This document shows, one piece after another, positions 7,506-16,410 of a DNA stretch of 46,668 nucleotides (the first letter of the stretch is position 1; each line of letters opens with the position of its first letter). Source of the DNA: Planosporangium thailandense (lineage in GTDB: Bacteria > Actinomycetota > Actinomycetes > Mycobacteriales > Micromonosporaceae); the NCBI RefSeq assembly GCF_011947195.1, contig NZ_JAATVY010000039.1:1-46668 (forward strand). Direction: 5' to 3'. Under the pieces are notes generated by a model. It saw nothing but the letters and a program-made list of their open reading frames with translations. It was not told the origin of the DNA and ran no database searches. A program made the translations under genes and the position numbers.

Positions 7506-8504
7506 TCAGCCGGGTGACTCGGTCGGCTTGCGACCTGTCACCCGTACGGAGATCAACAACGCTGCGAGGCAGCCCACCAGCCACAGGCCTTCGACGAGGA
7601 ACGGTCCGCGGCGCTGGGTGTGCGCGAAGTACACCGTCTGGTGGATCAGGCGCACCGCCGCGCCGGACGGCGTGAGGCGGCCGACGAGAGCGTAGAGCTG
7701 GGGTAGCAGCGGCGCGGCGACCGCGCCGCCCGACGACGGGTTTCCGAATGCGATGAACAGCAGCCAGGTGGGGATGATCGCCCAGCGGTGGAACAGGACG
7801 AGCATCGTGGAGTTGAACAGCGCCGCCACCGCGATCTGGACGGCCAGTACCCCCCACAGCTCGCCGAACGCGCCGCGCAGCGCGTGCAGGATGGGGTCGA
7901 CGACCACGGTGAACGCGAGACCGCCGAGGACGGCGAGGATCCCGATGAAGGACAACCAGTCGCGCAGCGACAGCCCCGCCGCGTTCGCCCGCAACTGGAA
8001 CATCACGACGAACCCGAGGACCGTGGCCGCGATCGTCACGTAGAAGCTGACCAGGCCCTGCGGATCGGTGGGCGGCAGCGGGTGGACGTCCACGACGCGC
8101 ACCGGCTGAGCTCTCCCCGGTGCCAGCTGTTCGCCCACCTGTTCGGCCGCCCGCTCGAGTACCAGCGCCACGGACGCGCCCGACGCGCTCGAGACGAGCA
8201 GCAGCGCGCGATCGGGGCTCAGCACGAGCGCGGCGAAGAGCTCTTGCCGGTCGATCGCGGCCCTGGCCGCCCGAGCCGACGGGTACGGGTGGAGTACCAG
8301 GGCCCTGCGGGTCGCCTGCTCCAGCGCCGCCACCAGAACGGGGTGCTGGGCCGGGTCGCCGACCACGCCCGTCGGTATGCGCCTCGGCGCCGGCCGGCCG
8401 AGCGCGAGGCTGTACGACGCCACGAACAGCGACGCCATGATGATGCCGATCAGGATGACGACAAGCCCGGCGCGGTACTCCCGCCGCGCGGTCCTGTCGT
8501 TCAC
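7506..8504 (-). CDS. Integral membrane protein of ABC-2 / YhgE-Pip type
   Basis: A 332-residue protein with one N-terminal helix (about residues 12-33), an extracytoplasmic domain (about 35-150) and five to six C-terminal helices (from FYVTIAATVLGFVVMFQLRA onward, ending at GLWLVGCLAALLISVRV). This layout is that of YhgE/Pip-like and ABC-2-type export permeases. A loop FGNPSSGGAVAAPLLP near the penultimate helices is characteristic of actinobacterial members that I have seen annotated as ABC transporter permeases. No ATPase gene is adjacent. GTG 8504 is used; no strong ribosome-binding site. Function unknown; export of a cell-envelope component is only a guess. Confidence 0.75.
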   Translation of the reverse strand: MNDRTARREYRAGLVVILIGIIMASLFVASYSLALGRPAPRRIPTGVVGDPAQHPVLVAALEQATRRALVLHPYPSARAARAAIDRQELFAALVLSPDRALLLVSSASGASVALVLERAAEQVGEQLAPGRAQPVRVVDVHPLPPTDPQGLVSFYVTIAATVLGFVVMFQLRANAAGLSLRDWLSFIGILAVLGGLAFTVVVDPILHALRGAFGELWGVLAVQIAVAALFNSTMLVLFHRWAIIPTWLLFIAFGNPSSGGAVAAPLLPQLYALVGRLTPSGAAVRLIHQTVYFAHTQRRGPFLVEGLWLVGCLAALLISVRVTGRKPTESPG

Positions 8505-8648
8505 GCGGAACGCATGCCCGGGTCGAACCTGAACATGCCGGGAAAGAAAGCCCTATGGTCACAAATGGGGGAGATCCCACTGCGCCCTGCAACTGAGCGC
8601 AAACCGAACGGCACCGGCCGGTAACCCCGACTCATCGAGACTGATCGG

Positions 8649-10892
8649 GTGACCAGTAAGGGCGACCGGCTGCTGCGGGCGTGGCTCGCGGGCGGACTGC
8701 TGGCCGTCGTCGTCTACTGCCTTCTGCCGGCCCGCCCCTGGTACGGCGTACTGATCTACGAACCCCTGGGGTTCGTGTCGCTGATCATGATCCTGGTGGG
8801 GGTTCGCCGGCACCGTCCGGCCCGGCGGCGCATCTGGTACTGCATCGCGGCCGGCCAGGCCCTCTGGGTGCTCGGCGACGTCACCTTCGACTTCTACGAC
8901 TACGTCCTGCACCGCTCGCCGTTCCCCTCGCTCGCGGACGTCTTCTACCTGGCCGGATACCCGGTGCTCATGGCGGGGCTGTTCATCCTCGTCCGCGGCC
9001 GCACCGCCGGTCGCGACCGGGCCGGTCTGATCGACGCCGCCGTCATCGCCACCGGGCTGGGTCTGGTGTGCTGGGCCTTCTTCATGCGGCCGATCGTCCA
9101 GGACGACTCGCTGTCGCCGGTGACGGCCGTGATCTCACTCGCGTACCCGGTCATGGACGTGGTCATGATCGCGATGATCGCCCGGTTGTTCACCGGCCCG
9201 GGCGCCCGCACCCCGAGCTACCGGTTCCTGATGGCCGGGGCGGTGCTGCTGACCGGCTCCGACATCTTCTTCTCCGCGCTCAACGCGTTCTTCACCTACG
9301 ACGGCGGCGCGACGGACGCTGGCTTCCTGCTGTCCTACCTGTTGTGGGGAGCCGCCGCCCTCCACCCCTCCATGCGCTCGCTGTCGGAGCCGGCCACCGA
9401 CCACGTCGCACGGCTGAGCCGGGTTCGCCTCGCGCTACTGGCCGCCGCTTCGCTGCTCGCCCCGTGCCTGCTGCTCATCCAGGGGCTGCACGACCCGCGC
9501 CACGTCGACTGGGTCGCCAGCGGCGTCGGTGCCGTCGTCCTGTTCCTGCTCGTCCTGGTCCGCATGTCCGGCCTCGTGACGCTGGTACAGGAGCAGGCCA
9601 CCCAGGACGAGCTGACCCGGCTGGGCAACCGCCGGCTCCTGCACCGGGAGGTTGAACGGGCGCTGGCCGAGCTGGCGCCCGACCAGGTGCAGTTGGCGCT
9701 CATCGACCTCGACGACTTCAAGACGGTCAACGACCGGCTCGGCTACCACGTCGGCGACCAGTTGCTCACCGCCGTGGCGGGCCGGCTCACCGAAGCGACC
9801 GCGCCCGGCACGGTACTCGTGCGGCTCGGCGGTGACGAGTTCGCGGTACTCCTCGCGCCCGCGACGCAGCCGGAGGCCGACGCCGTGGTGCGGGAGGTCG
9901 CCGAGGCGCTGCGGCAGCCGATGTGCGCCGACGGCCACGATCTGTTGATCCGCGCCAGCATCGGGGTGGCCGACGCCGCCGACACCCAGGAGCCGCGGGA
10001 ACTGCTGCGCCGCGCTGATGTGGCCATGTACGCGGCGAAGGACAACGGCAAGCAGCGGGTGGCGCGCTACCACCTCGAGATGGACCTGCACTCCGTCGAG
10101 GAGGTCCGGCTCGGCGCGCAGCTGCGGCACGCCATCGACGCCAGCGAGATGCACCTGGTCTACCAGCCCATCGTCGAGCTTCCCGACGGGCGCATGGTCG
10201 GGGTCGAGGCGCTGGTCCGGTGGCAGCACCCGCAGCACGGGCTGGTGTCGCCGGGCCTGTTCATACCGGTCGCCGAACGCAACGGCCTCATCGTGACGCT
10301 CGGCGAATGGATTCTGCGCGAGGCGTGCCAGCAGGCCGCGCGGTGGCAGAACGGGCCCGGGTCGCAGCACCTGCGCCGCATCTCGGTGAACGTGTCCGCG
10401 CGGCAGCTGCGTGAACCGGACTTCGCGGCCACGGTCGCCGGGATTCTCCGCGCGACCGGGCTGGAGCCCGAACGGCTGGTGGTGGAGGTGACCGAGACCG
10501 CCGTCTTCGACGGCGGTGCGGCGCTGGAATCGGTGTGGGCGCTGCACCGGCTCGGTGTGACCATCGCGCTGGACGACTTCGGTACCGGGCACTCCTCGCT
10601 CGGGCTGCTGCGTACCTGCCCGGCGAACATCCTCAAGGTGGACAAGAGCTTCGTCGACGAGGTCGGTGGTGGCAGCGACCAGGACGTGATCGCCACCGCG
10701 TTGATCCAGATCGCCGGTGGGCTGCGACTGGACGCGATCGCCGAGGGCGTGGAGTCCGCCGGCCAGGCCGACCACCTGCACCGGATCGGGTACCGGTACG
10801 CGCAGGGGTTCCACTTCGCCCGTCCCGTACCGGCGGCCGAGATCACCGAACTGCTGCGCGCGGAGGCGGCCGGCAGCCTCGTGGTCCCCTAG
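8649..10892 (+). CDS. Membrane-bound GGDEF-EAL cyclic-di-GMP protein
   Basis: 747 residues. The first ~300 form about eight to nine membrane helices of an MHYT/MASE-like sensor of unknown type. A GGDEF domain follows (RLGGDEFAVLL, GGDEF near residue 394, with no RxxD inhibitory site just upstream), then an EAL domain (GVEALVRWQHP near 518-528). All usual EAL catalytic positions are present: NVSARQL, VEVTET, ALDDFGTGHSS, LKVDKSF, EGVES and QGFHFARP. The protein could therefore both make and degrade cyclic-di-GMP at the membrane; which activity dominates cannot be read from sequence. GTG 8649 starts the first hydrophobic helix region. It converges on the small gene at 10900, with 7 bp between stops. 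Confidence 0.95.
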   Translation: MTSKGDRLLRAWLAGGLLAVVVYCLLPARPWYGVLIYEPLGFVSLIMILVGVRRHRPARRRIWYCIAAGQALWVLGDVTFDFYDYVLHRSPFPSLADVFYLAGYPVLMAGLFILVRGRTAGRDRAGLIDAAVIATGLGLVCWAFFMRPIVQDDSLSPVTAVISLAYPVMDVVMIAMIARLFTGPGARTPSYRFLMAGAVLLTGSDIFFSALNAFFTYDGGATDAGFLLSYLLWGAAALHPSMRSLSEPATDHVARLSRVRLALLAAASLLAPCLLLIQGLHDPRHVDWVASGVGAVVLFLLVLVRMSGLVTLVQEQATQDELTRLGNRRLLHREVERALAELAPDQVQLALIDLDDFKTVNDRLGYHVGDQLLTAVAGRLTEATAPGTVLVRLGGDEFAVLLAPATQPEADAVVREVAEALRQPMCADGHDLLIRASIGVADAADTQEPRELLRRADVAMYAAKDNGKQRVARYHLEMDLHSVEEVRLGAQLRHAIDASEMHLVYQPIVELPDGRMVGVEALVRWQHPQHGLVSPGLFIPVAERNGLIVTLGEWILREACQQAARWQNGPGSQHLRRISVNVSARQLREPDFAATVAGILRATGLEPERLVVEVTETAVFDGGAALESVWALHRLGVTIALDDFGTGHSSLGLLRTCPANILKVDKSFVDEVGGGSDQDVIATALIQIAGGLRLDAIAEGVESAGQADHLHRIGYRYAQGFHFARPVPAAEITELLRAEAAGSLVVP

Positions 10893-10899
10893 CCGCCGG

Positions 10900-11478
10900 T
10901 TACGGCACCTCGGTGACGCTGGCGTCTGGCGCGTCGCCGTCCCACCGGACCTCGAGCGCCGACGTGTGCAGGATCATCGTGAACGTCACCCGGAGCGGGT
11001 CGCTGCCGGCGGGCGTGACCGTCATGACGTACCCCGGCCGGGGCGTGGCGGACAGCAGCGCGACCTCGTCCGGGCCGGCCTGGACCGTGGCGGTGCCGCC
11101 GGTCAGCCGGAAGGTCCGCACGTAGCGCCCGTCGCCGGTCGGCGTCCACCCGGCCGGCACGGGCACCGCCGGCGAAGCGGTCACGCTGGCCGACGGCGCC
11201 GGCTGCGGTGTCCGGGAGGGCGATCGGGAAACCGGTACGCCCGACCGCGGCGCGGCGCTGCGCGTGCCCGGCGGGCGGCTCTCCGATGAGGCCGGTACGG
11301 CAGGGGTCTGCGGCGCCGTCTGCAGCCCGCTGACCGGGAAGGCGACGAGGCGCTCCGGCACGGCGGCGTCCAGCAGCGGGCGTACGCCGAACCAGGACAC
11401 CCCGATCCCGACGCCGGTCGCCGCGAACCAGATAGCGGCAGCTCTTGCTGTTTTGGCCCCGCTACGCATGGCCGCCAT
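10900..11478 (-). CDS. Small membrane-anchored extracytoplasmic protein, unknown function
   Basis: About 192 residues: a short basic N-terminus, one hydrophobic helix (AAAIWFAATGVGIGVSWFGV), a Pro/Ser/Ala/Arg-rich linker, and a C-terminal beta-rich region (from GWTPTGDGRYVRTFRL to the end) of about 80 residues. ATG 11478 is preceded by GAGGTG at a good distance; a second ATG lies at 11469. The gene is divergent from the two-component system at 11505, only 26 bp apart, so it is a plausible target of that response regulator. I do not recognise a family. Confidence 0.7.
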   Translation of the reverse strand: MAAMRSGAKTARAAAIWFAATGVGIGVSWFGVRPLLDAAVPERLVAFPVSGLQTAPQTPAVPASSESRPPGTRSAAPRSGVPVSRSPSRTPQPAPSASVTASPAVPVPAGWTPTGDGRYVRTFRLTGGTATVQAGPDEVALLSATPRPGYVMTVTPAGSDPLRVTFTMILHTSALEVRWDGDAPDASVTEVP

Positions 11479-11491
11479 CTTCGCACCTCGA

Positions 11492-11497
11492 TACGGT
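11492..11497 (+). promoter_or_regulatory. Putative -10 element for a leaderless response-regulator mRNA
   Basis: TACGGT fits the actinobacterial -10 pattern TANNNT and ends 7 nt before the ATG at 11505, the spacing that puts transcription start at the start codon. No ribosome-binding site precedes the ATG, consistent with leaderless translation. Confidence 0.4.
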
Positions 11498-11504
11498 GCC
11501 TTGC

Positions 11505-12212
11505 ATGCCAACGGTGCTTCTGGTCGAAGACGACAGCATGATCCGCACCGCCCTGGTCAAGGCGCTCACGAACGCGGGGCACGTGGTGAGCGCCGTCGGA
11601 ACCGCGATGGACGCGCTGCGCGAGGTGGCCGTACGGCCGCCGGACGTGGTCGTGCTCGACCTCGGGCTGCCCGACGTCGACGGTGCGGCGGCGCTGCGGA
11701 TGATGCGTGGTGACAGCGACGTGCCCATCATCGTGGCGACCGCGCGCACCGGGGAGAACAACATCATCCGGCTGCTGAACGCCGGCGCGGACGACTACCT
11801 CACCAAGCCGTTCTCCGCCGAGCACCTGCTGGCCAGGATCTCGGCGGTGCTGCGCCGGCGGGGCAGCTTCGTGACCGCCCCGCCGGCGATCGAGGTCGGG
11901 TCCCTGCGCATCGACCTCGCCCGCCGCGCGGCCACCCTCGACGGGCAGCCGCTCGACCTCAACCGCAAGGAGTTCGAGCTGCTGGCCTACCTCGCCGCCC
12001 GGCGCGACACCCTGGTCACCCGGCAGGAGCTGATCGAGGAGGTGTGGCGGCAGCCGTACCGGGGCTCCGAGCAGACGGTGGACGTCCACATCTCGTGGCT
12101 GCGCCGCAAGCTCGGTGAGTCGGCCGCGAACCCCCGGTTCCTGCGGGTCATGCGCGGCGTCGGGATCATGCTCGTGGAACCGCGAGTGGAACCGCGAGTG
12201 GAACCGCGATGA
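11505..12212 (+). CDS. OmpR-family two-component response regulator
   Basis: 235 residues. The receiver has the acidic pair ED (residues 8-9), the phospho-acceptor D52 in VVVLDLGLPDVDG and the conserved Lys in LTKPFS (about 103). The C-terminal winged helix is of OmpR/PhoB type (KEFELLAYLAARRDTLVTRQELIEEVW ... VDVHISWLRRKLGE, shown in parts). It binds DNA when phosphorylated by the kinase encoded next, whose ATG overlaps its stop codon. The last twelve residues are Val-Glu-Pro-Arg three times, from a 12-bp triplication. No ribosome-binding site is seen, so the mRNA may be leaderless. Confidence 0.95.
   Translation: MPTVLLVEDDSMIRTALVKALTNAGHVVSAVGTAMDALREVAVRPPDVVVLDLGLPDVDGAAALRMMRGDSDVPIIVATARTGENNIIRLLNAGADDYLTKPFSAEHLLARISAVLRRRGSFVTAPPAIEVGSLRIDLARRAATLDGQPLDLNRKEFELLAYLAARRDTLVTRQELIEEVWRQPYRGSEQTVDVHISWLRRKLGESAANPRFLRVMRGVGIMLVEPRVEPRVEPR
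12174..12209. repeat. 12-bp x3 tandem repeat at the response-regulator 3' end
   Basis: Three exact copies of GTGGAACCGCGA occupy 12174-12209 and run straight into the TGA/ATG overlap with the kinase gene. Each unit contains an in-frame GTG for the regulator and a purine-rich GTGGAA sequence. Since the kinase start lies immediately after the array, changes in copy number alter the regulator tail without affecting the kinase frame. Confidence 0.9.
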
Positions 12213-13489
12213 GGTGGGCGCTCACCCGGGTCGCGCTGGCCACCACATCCATGGTGGCGCTGGCGTTCCTCGTACCACTGTGGATGGTGGTCGGCCAGAT
12301 CGCCCCGGAGCGCGCGCTCGCCGACGCCCGCCAGCAGGCGTCCGCCATGGTTGCGGTGCTCACGGTCACCGACGACCGGGCCGCGCTGGCGGAGGCGGCC
12401 GCGAGTACCGAGGCTGGCGGCGCGGGGCGGCTGGCGCTGCACCCGCCGGACGGGCCACCGGTGGGGACCGCCCACGTCAGCGCCGGCGAGGTGGGCGTGG
12501 TGGCGCGGGCCCGGCGGGCGGCGGTCCGCGACGTCGCCGGCGGCACCGCATACCTGCAGCCCGTCGCCGTACGCGGAGGCCGCATCGCCGTGATCGAGGT
12601 TTTCGTGCCGCAGTCCGTGCTGCGTCGTGGCGTGCACCGGGCCTGGTTCGCGCTCGCCGCCGTCGCGCTGGGCCTGGTGGCGGGGTCGGTCCTGGTCGCC
12701 GACCGGCTGGCCGCGCGGATCGTCGCCGCCACCCGGAACCTGGCGGCCGCCACCCGGAGCCTGGGCCGCGACGACCTCGCGGTCCGGGTCACCCCGGACG
12801 GGCCGCCGGAGCTGGCCGAGGTGGGGCGCTCCTTCAACGCCATGGCCGAGCGGATGGTCGGGCTGCTGCGCGCCGAGCGGGAGCTCGCGGCCGACCTGTC
12901 CCACCGGCTGCGTACGCCGCTGACCGCGCTGCGGCTGGAGCTGGAGACGTGCGGCGGGCAGCCGGACGTGCAGCGGCTGCGCCGCGCGGTGGGGCTGCTG
13001 TCCGACGAGGTCGACGGCATCATCCGGACCGCGTTGGAGCCGTTGTCACGGCGTACGACCGAGTGGTGCGACCTGACCGACGTGCTCGCCGACCGGTTGG
13101 CCTTCTGGTCGGTCCTCGCCGAGGACCACGGGCGGGCGTGGACCGTGCTCGGCGATCCGGCGCCGCTGTGGGTACCGGTACCGCGTGACGAGGCGGAGGC
13201 GGCCGTCGACGCGTTGCTCGGCAACGTCTTCCACCACACGCCGGAAGGCACGGCGTTCCGGGCGGGGGTGGTCGGCTCGACGCTGGTCGTGGAGGACGAC
13301 GGTCCGGGTATCGACGATCCGGACCGGGCGGTGCGGCGGGGGGCCAGCTCGGGCGGGTCGACCGGGCTCGGGCTCGACATCGTGCGGCGGATGGCGTCGA
13401 CGTGCGGCGGCACCGTCGTCGTCACCCGTGGCCAGCGGGGCGGTGCCCGGATCGAGGTGCGCCTTAAAACAACCTCCGACCGCCCCTAA
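12209..13489 (+). CDS. Sensor histidine kinase
   Basis: 426 residues. Two membrane helices (about 9-30 and 145-165) enclose a roughly 110-residue extracytoplasmic sensor region. A HAMP domain follows (ending SFNAMAERM), then the phospho-acceptor H232 in DLSHRLRTPL, and the catalytic domain with the N box (LLGNVFHHTPEG), G1 (VEDDGPGID) and G2 (GGSTGLGLDIV). The H-box SHRLRTPL is that of the OmpR-partner kinases. The ATG overlaps the regulator stop (ATGA), so both are translated from one mRNA. The signal is unknown; the divergent small secreted protein may be part of the same response. Confidence 0.95.
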   Translation: MRWALTRVALATTSMVALAFLVPLWMVVGQIAPERALADARQQASAMVAVLTVTDDRAALAEAAASTEAGGAGRLALHPPDGPPVGTAHVSAGEVGVVARARRAAVRDVAGGTAYLQPVAVRGGRIAVIEVFVPQSVLRRGVHRAWFALAAVALGLVAGSVLVADRLAARIVAATRNLAAATRSLGRDDLAVRVTPDGPPELAEVGRSFNAMAERMVGLLRAERELAADLSHRLRTPLTALRLELETCGGQPDVQRLRRAVGLLSDEVDGIIRTALEPLSRRTTEWCDLTDVLADRLAFWSVLAEDHGRAWTVLGDPAPLWVPVPRDEAEAAVDALLGNVFHHTPEGTAFRAGVVGSTLVVEDDGPGIDDPDRAVRRGASSGGSTGLGLDIVRRMASTCGGTVVVTRGQRGGARIEVRLKTTSDRP

Positions 13490-13600
13490 CAGCACCTTAA
13501 ACGATCTTTCCGTCGACATCGGCGGGCGTAACTTCTTACCCGTGCAACTCGGGATCGTCGCAGCCCGTACGGGTGCCGACGCAGGCCTGTCCCTGTCAGG

Positions 13601-13629
13601 TCACCGGCGGATCGATCCGCCGCCGGTGA
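13601..13629. terminator. Hairpin downstream of the two-component operon
   Basis: TCACCGGCGGATC pairs with GATCCGCCGCCGGTGA, leaving only a 3-base bulge. It is the first of three strong stem-loops between the convergent kinase gene and TPR-GGDEF gene. Confidence 0.6.
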
Positions 13630-13725
13630 CTCGGCTTGCGGTGCCGGGCCGGCTCGGGCCGGCTGACCGGGCTTCCGTGCGGCCGCGGCCCGCTCCAGCC
13701 GCGTACCGCACCTAGGCGACGAGTA

Positions 13726-13769
13726 CCGGCTGCCCCGCCCGCTCTCCTCCTCCCCGGCGGGGCAGCCGG
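13726..13769. terminator. Second hairpin in the convergent gap
   Basis: CCGGCTGCCCCGCC (13726-13739) and GGCGGGGCAGCCGG (13756-13769) are perfect 14-bp arms around a pyrimidine-rich 16-nt loop. The sequence works on both strands. Confidence 0.6.
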
Positions 13770-13805
13770 TCGACGCCGGCGACGAGACCGTGCTGGCCGG
13801 GGGGT

Positions 13806-13843
13806 CAGTGGGGGTCGTGAACCGCGTGGCGCGGCCCCCACTG
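13806..13843. terminator. Third hairpin, next to the TPR-GGDEF stop codon
   Basis: CAGTGGGGG (13806-13814) and CCCCCACTG (13835-13843) form a 9-bp stem. It lies about 35 bp downstream of the end of the minus-strand TPR-GGDEF gene and is its likely terminator. The rest of the 387-bp gap (13490-13876) shows no convincing gene. Confidence 0.55.
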
Positions 13844-13876
13844 CGTGCGGCCGCTGATTCAGGGCTGCCTTGGACT

Positions 13877-15580
13877 TCAGCGGTCGGCGACCGTCCGGTC
13901 CCGGCCGGAGCGCTTGGCGATGTAGAGGTTGTGGTCGGCCCGCCGCAGCAGCGCGGACTGGCTCGCGCCGGCGGTCGGCACGGTCGCCACGCCGATGCTC
14001 GCGGTCACCGGAAGGCTGCCCGTCATGGGCTGCCAGGGGTACGAGCGGATCGACTCGTGGAGCTCGTCGAGCCGGGCCTCGGCCGCCGCGGCGTCGAGGC
14101 CGGGCAGTACGAGCAGGAACTCCTCACCGCCGAGCCGCGCCGCGAACGCCCCCGTGGTGGCGGCCCCGGCGGAGCCGGACCGGTCGTCCAGGCCCGCCAC
14201 CAGCAGTTCGCTGAAGGTTCGCAGGACCTGGTCACCCGCGTCGTGCGAGTACGTGTCGTTGATCCGTTTGAAGTGGTCGATGTCGACCAGGGCGATGGAC
14301 AACGGCGCCCCGTTGTTCGCGGCCTTCCCCAGCAGGACCGGTAACTGGCTGTCGACGTACCGCCGGTTGAACAGGCCGGTCAGCGGGTCGCGCAGCGCGA
14401 GGTCCCGGTAGTGCCGGCTGGAGCGGCGCGCCTCGTCGGTCTCGAACACCGCCTGCAGGATGCGCGCCCGGGCGTCGCGTTCCGCGTTGTACACCGCGGT
14501 TGCCTCGGCGTGGAACACCTTGTACTGGGCGTAGGCGTCCTCGAAACAGCCGAGCGCCGCGTACAGTTCAGCTCGCTCGCCCCACGCCCGCATCCGGGTT
14601 CCCCGCAGGTCGGCGCGGTCGCAGATGCGCAGGCACTCGTCGAGCGTCGCGCGGGCCTGCTCGGTGGCGCCCCGCAGCCGCTGGATCTCGGCCAGGGTGA
14701 GCAGGCATTCGGCGTATCCGTCCACTTCGGTGGTCGCCAGCACGTCCGCCGCCTCGACCACGGCCCGCAGGGTCTGCTCCGCTTCGGCGTAGCGGCCCAG
14801 CCGCATCCGGGTGCGGGCGAGCGTGTCGAGGCTGAACGAGTCCAGGGCGATTCCGGTCGCTTGCGCCACCTCGGCCATCCGCTCGGCCGTCGCGAGGGCC
14901 CGGTGCGGCTCGCCGGCCTCGTGCTCCATGTACGCCAGGTTGTTGAGCACCACGAGCCGCAGCCGTACGTCACCGGCCGCCTCGGCGATCCGCTCGGCCT
15001 CGGCGTAGCGCTGCCGGGCCTGGTCGAACGAGGCGGTCTGGGCCAGGGCGCCGGCCAGGGTGGCGAGGTGGTACCCGCGGACCAGTACGGGTGCGGTGTC
15101 GTCGAGGTACTCGATGCCGCGTAGCGCGTGCTCCAGTGCCGCGGACGGGTCGCCCAGCTGCCGGTAGAACGTCGCAAGCTGCCGGTGGCTGCGCGCGCGC
15201 AGGTAACGGTGGTCGTGCTCGGTGGCCCACCGGTTCACCTCGCGGGCGATCCGCCCGCTCTCGGCGGTCTCGCCCCGGCGGCCCAGGACCGAGGCCTGTA
15301 CGAGCCGGGCCCGGCGCTCGAGGTCGGGCAGTGCCGCCGCGCGCGCCTCGTGCTCCAGGCGTACAGCCAGGTCGAACGCGTCCTCGAGCGCTCGAGGCGC
15401 GAGCGTGTCGAGGGCGTCGAGGTGGGCGCGGAGTTCGGCGACGGTACGCATTGGCCGGTCGAGGGCGGCCAGGATGTCACCGGCGTGACCCGTCCCGTCA
15501 GCTGCGGACGGCAGGGGGCTGGACGTGCCGGCAGCCGATTCGCCGACCGGGGACGGCGTCCGCACGCTGAACTCGAGCAC
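13877..15580 (-). CDS. TPR-GGDEF diguanylate cyclase
   Basis: 567 residues, no membrane helices. Residues about 60-370 are helical TPR-like repeats (for instance LVRGYHLATLAGALAQTASF and VLNNLAYMEHEAGEPHRAL), followed by a GGDEF domain with RDPLTGLFNRRYVD at its start and RLGGEEFLLVLPG (GGEEF near residue 482). No RxxD inhibitory site precedes it. It should synthesise cyclic-di-GMP in the cytoplasm with the TPR region as sensor or partner-binding module. GTG 15580 follows AGGGTGAG. It is a paralogue of the gene at 30568 and of the decayed copy divergently placed at 15880. Confidence 0.93.
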   Translation of the reverse strand: MLEFSVRTPSPVGESAAGTSSPLPSAADGTGHAGDILAALDRPMRTVAELRAHLDALDTLAPRALEDAFDLAVRLEHEARAAALPDLERRARLVQASVLGRRGETAESGRIAREVNRWATEHDHRYLRARSHRQLATFYRQLGDPSAALEHALRGIEYLDDTAPVLVRGYHLATLAGALAQTASFDQARQRYAEAERIAEAAGDVRLRLVVLNNLAYMEHEAGEPHRALATAERMAEVAQATGIALDSFSLDTLARTRMRLGRYAEAEQTLRAVVEAADVLATTEVDGYAECLLTLAEIQRLRGATEQARATLDECLRICDRADLRGTRMRAWGERAELYAALGCFEDAYAQYKVFHAEATAVYNAERDARARILQAVFETDEARRSSRHYRDLALRDPLTGLFNRRYVDSQLPVLLGKAANNGAPLSIALVDIDHFKRINDTYSHDAGDQVLRTFSELLVAGLDDRSGSAGAATTGAFAARLGGEEFLLVLPGLDAAAAEARLDELHESIRSYPWQPMTGSLPVTASIGVATVPTAGASQSALLRRADHNLYIAKRSGRDRTVADR

Positions 15581-15879
15581 GACTCACCCTGACATCAGAG
15601 ATAGTTGCGGCAACAGCTTTCTGCCAAATCTGTGACGCTCTGCACTCAGCGCAATTACTGGCTGTGGTCACATTGGTGGAAGAATCGGCCGAACGGTCGA
15701 CACTGAATGTCACATCGGGTGCGTTTCGGGCAGCTGACCGTGCGAGGTGCCCCGTGGGCGTGCCGGCCGTCCCGCCGGGTTGCACCCGGCAGGCAACCCG
15801 CCCTGCACCGTGATGCAGCCGGCGCGACACAGCCTTTCAGTCAGGTGGCGGACCTTCAGGTGAGCGGCGGCGAGGGGGG

Positions 15880-16401
15880 ATGGCGGTGACCGCGCAGGCG
15901 CCCGTACGCACGACCGACGTCGAGGAGCACGCGTTCGCCGACGTCCTCACGGGACTCCGCGAGCACGGACCCGCGACCGCCTTCGAGCTGGCCGCGCTGA
16001 TCGCGACGATGGAGACGGTCCCGCAGGCCGAGGTGCGGCGGGTGGCCGCCACGGCGGTCGTCGTGGAGCGGCTCGCGGTGGGGCTCGGCCGCCCGGACCT
16101 GGAGATGCGCGCCCGACTGATCCGGGCCGACGCCCTACAGCGCGACGGCGACACCGTCGAATCCGGCCGGCTCAGCCAGCAGGTGCAGGTGTGGGCCGCC
16201 GATAACGGCGACGATCACCTGCTCGCCCGCAGTCACAACCTGCTGGGCAGCGGCTAGCGGCAGGTGGGCGACGCGGCTGACGCGCTGGCGCACGCGGTCC
16301 GGTCCGTGGCGCACGATGCTACGGTCCGTAACCGCTGGATCCGTCGACTGTCTGGTCACTGAGGGTAACTGGCTGCCGAGTGCCTGCTCACCCTCGCCGA
16401 G
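15880..16401 (+). pseudogene. Decayed third copy of the TPR-GGDEF gene family
   Basis: An ATG/GTG-initiated frame encodes 125 residues whose last part (MRARLIRADALQRDGDTVES, then LLARSH) matches the intact paralogues (RARLVQASVLGRRGETAES, LRARSH). The frame stops at TAG 16255-16257, exactly where the neighbour has Tyr (paralogue FYRQLGD; here G-stop-RQVGD), and homology continues beyond it (RQVGDAADALAHAVRSVAHD). A second fragment in the same frame, AECLLTLAE (16375-16401), matches AECLLTLAE of the paralogue about 125 residues later, so an internal segment is gone. Stops TGA and TAA lie between, and no GGDEF part remains. The gap 15581-15879 upstream has no other gene. Confidence 0.85.
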
Positions 16402-16410
16402 CCTGGCGGT

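Noticed and set aside
13544-13717. Plus-strand frame of about 57 codons after the kinase gene.
   Set aside because: Runs through hairpin sequences, is Arg/Pro-rich and has no ribosome-binding site.
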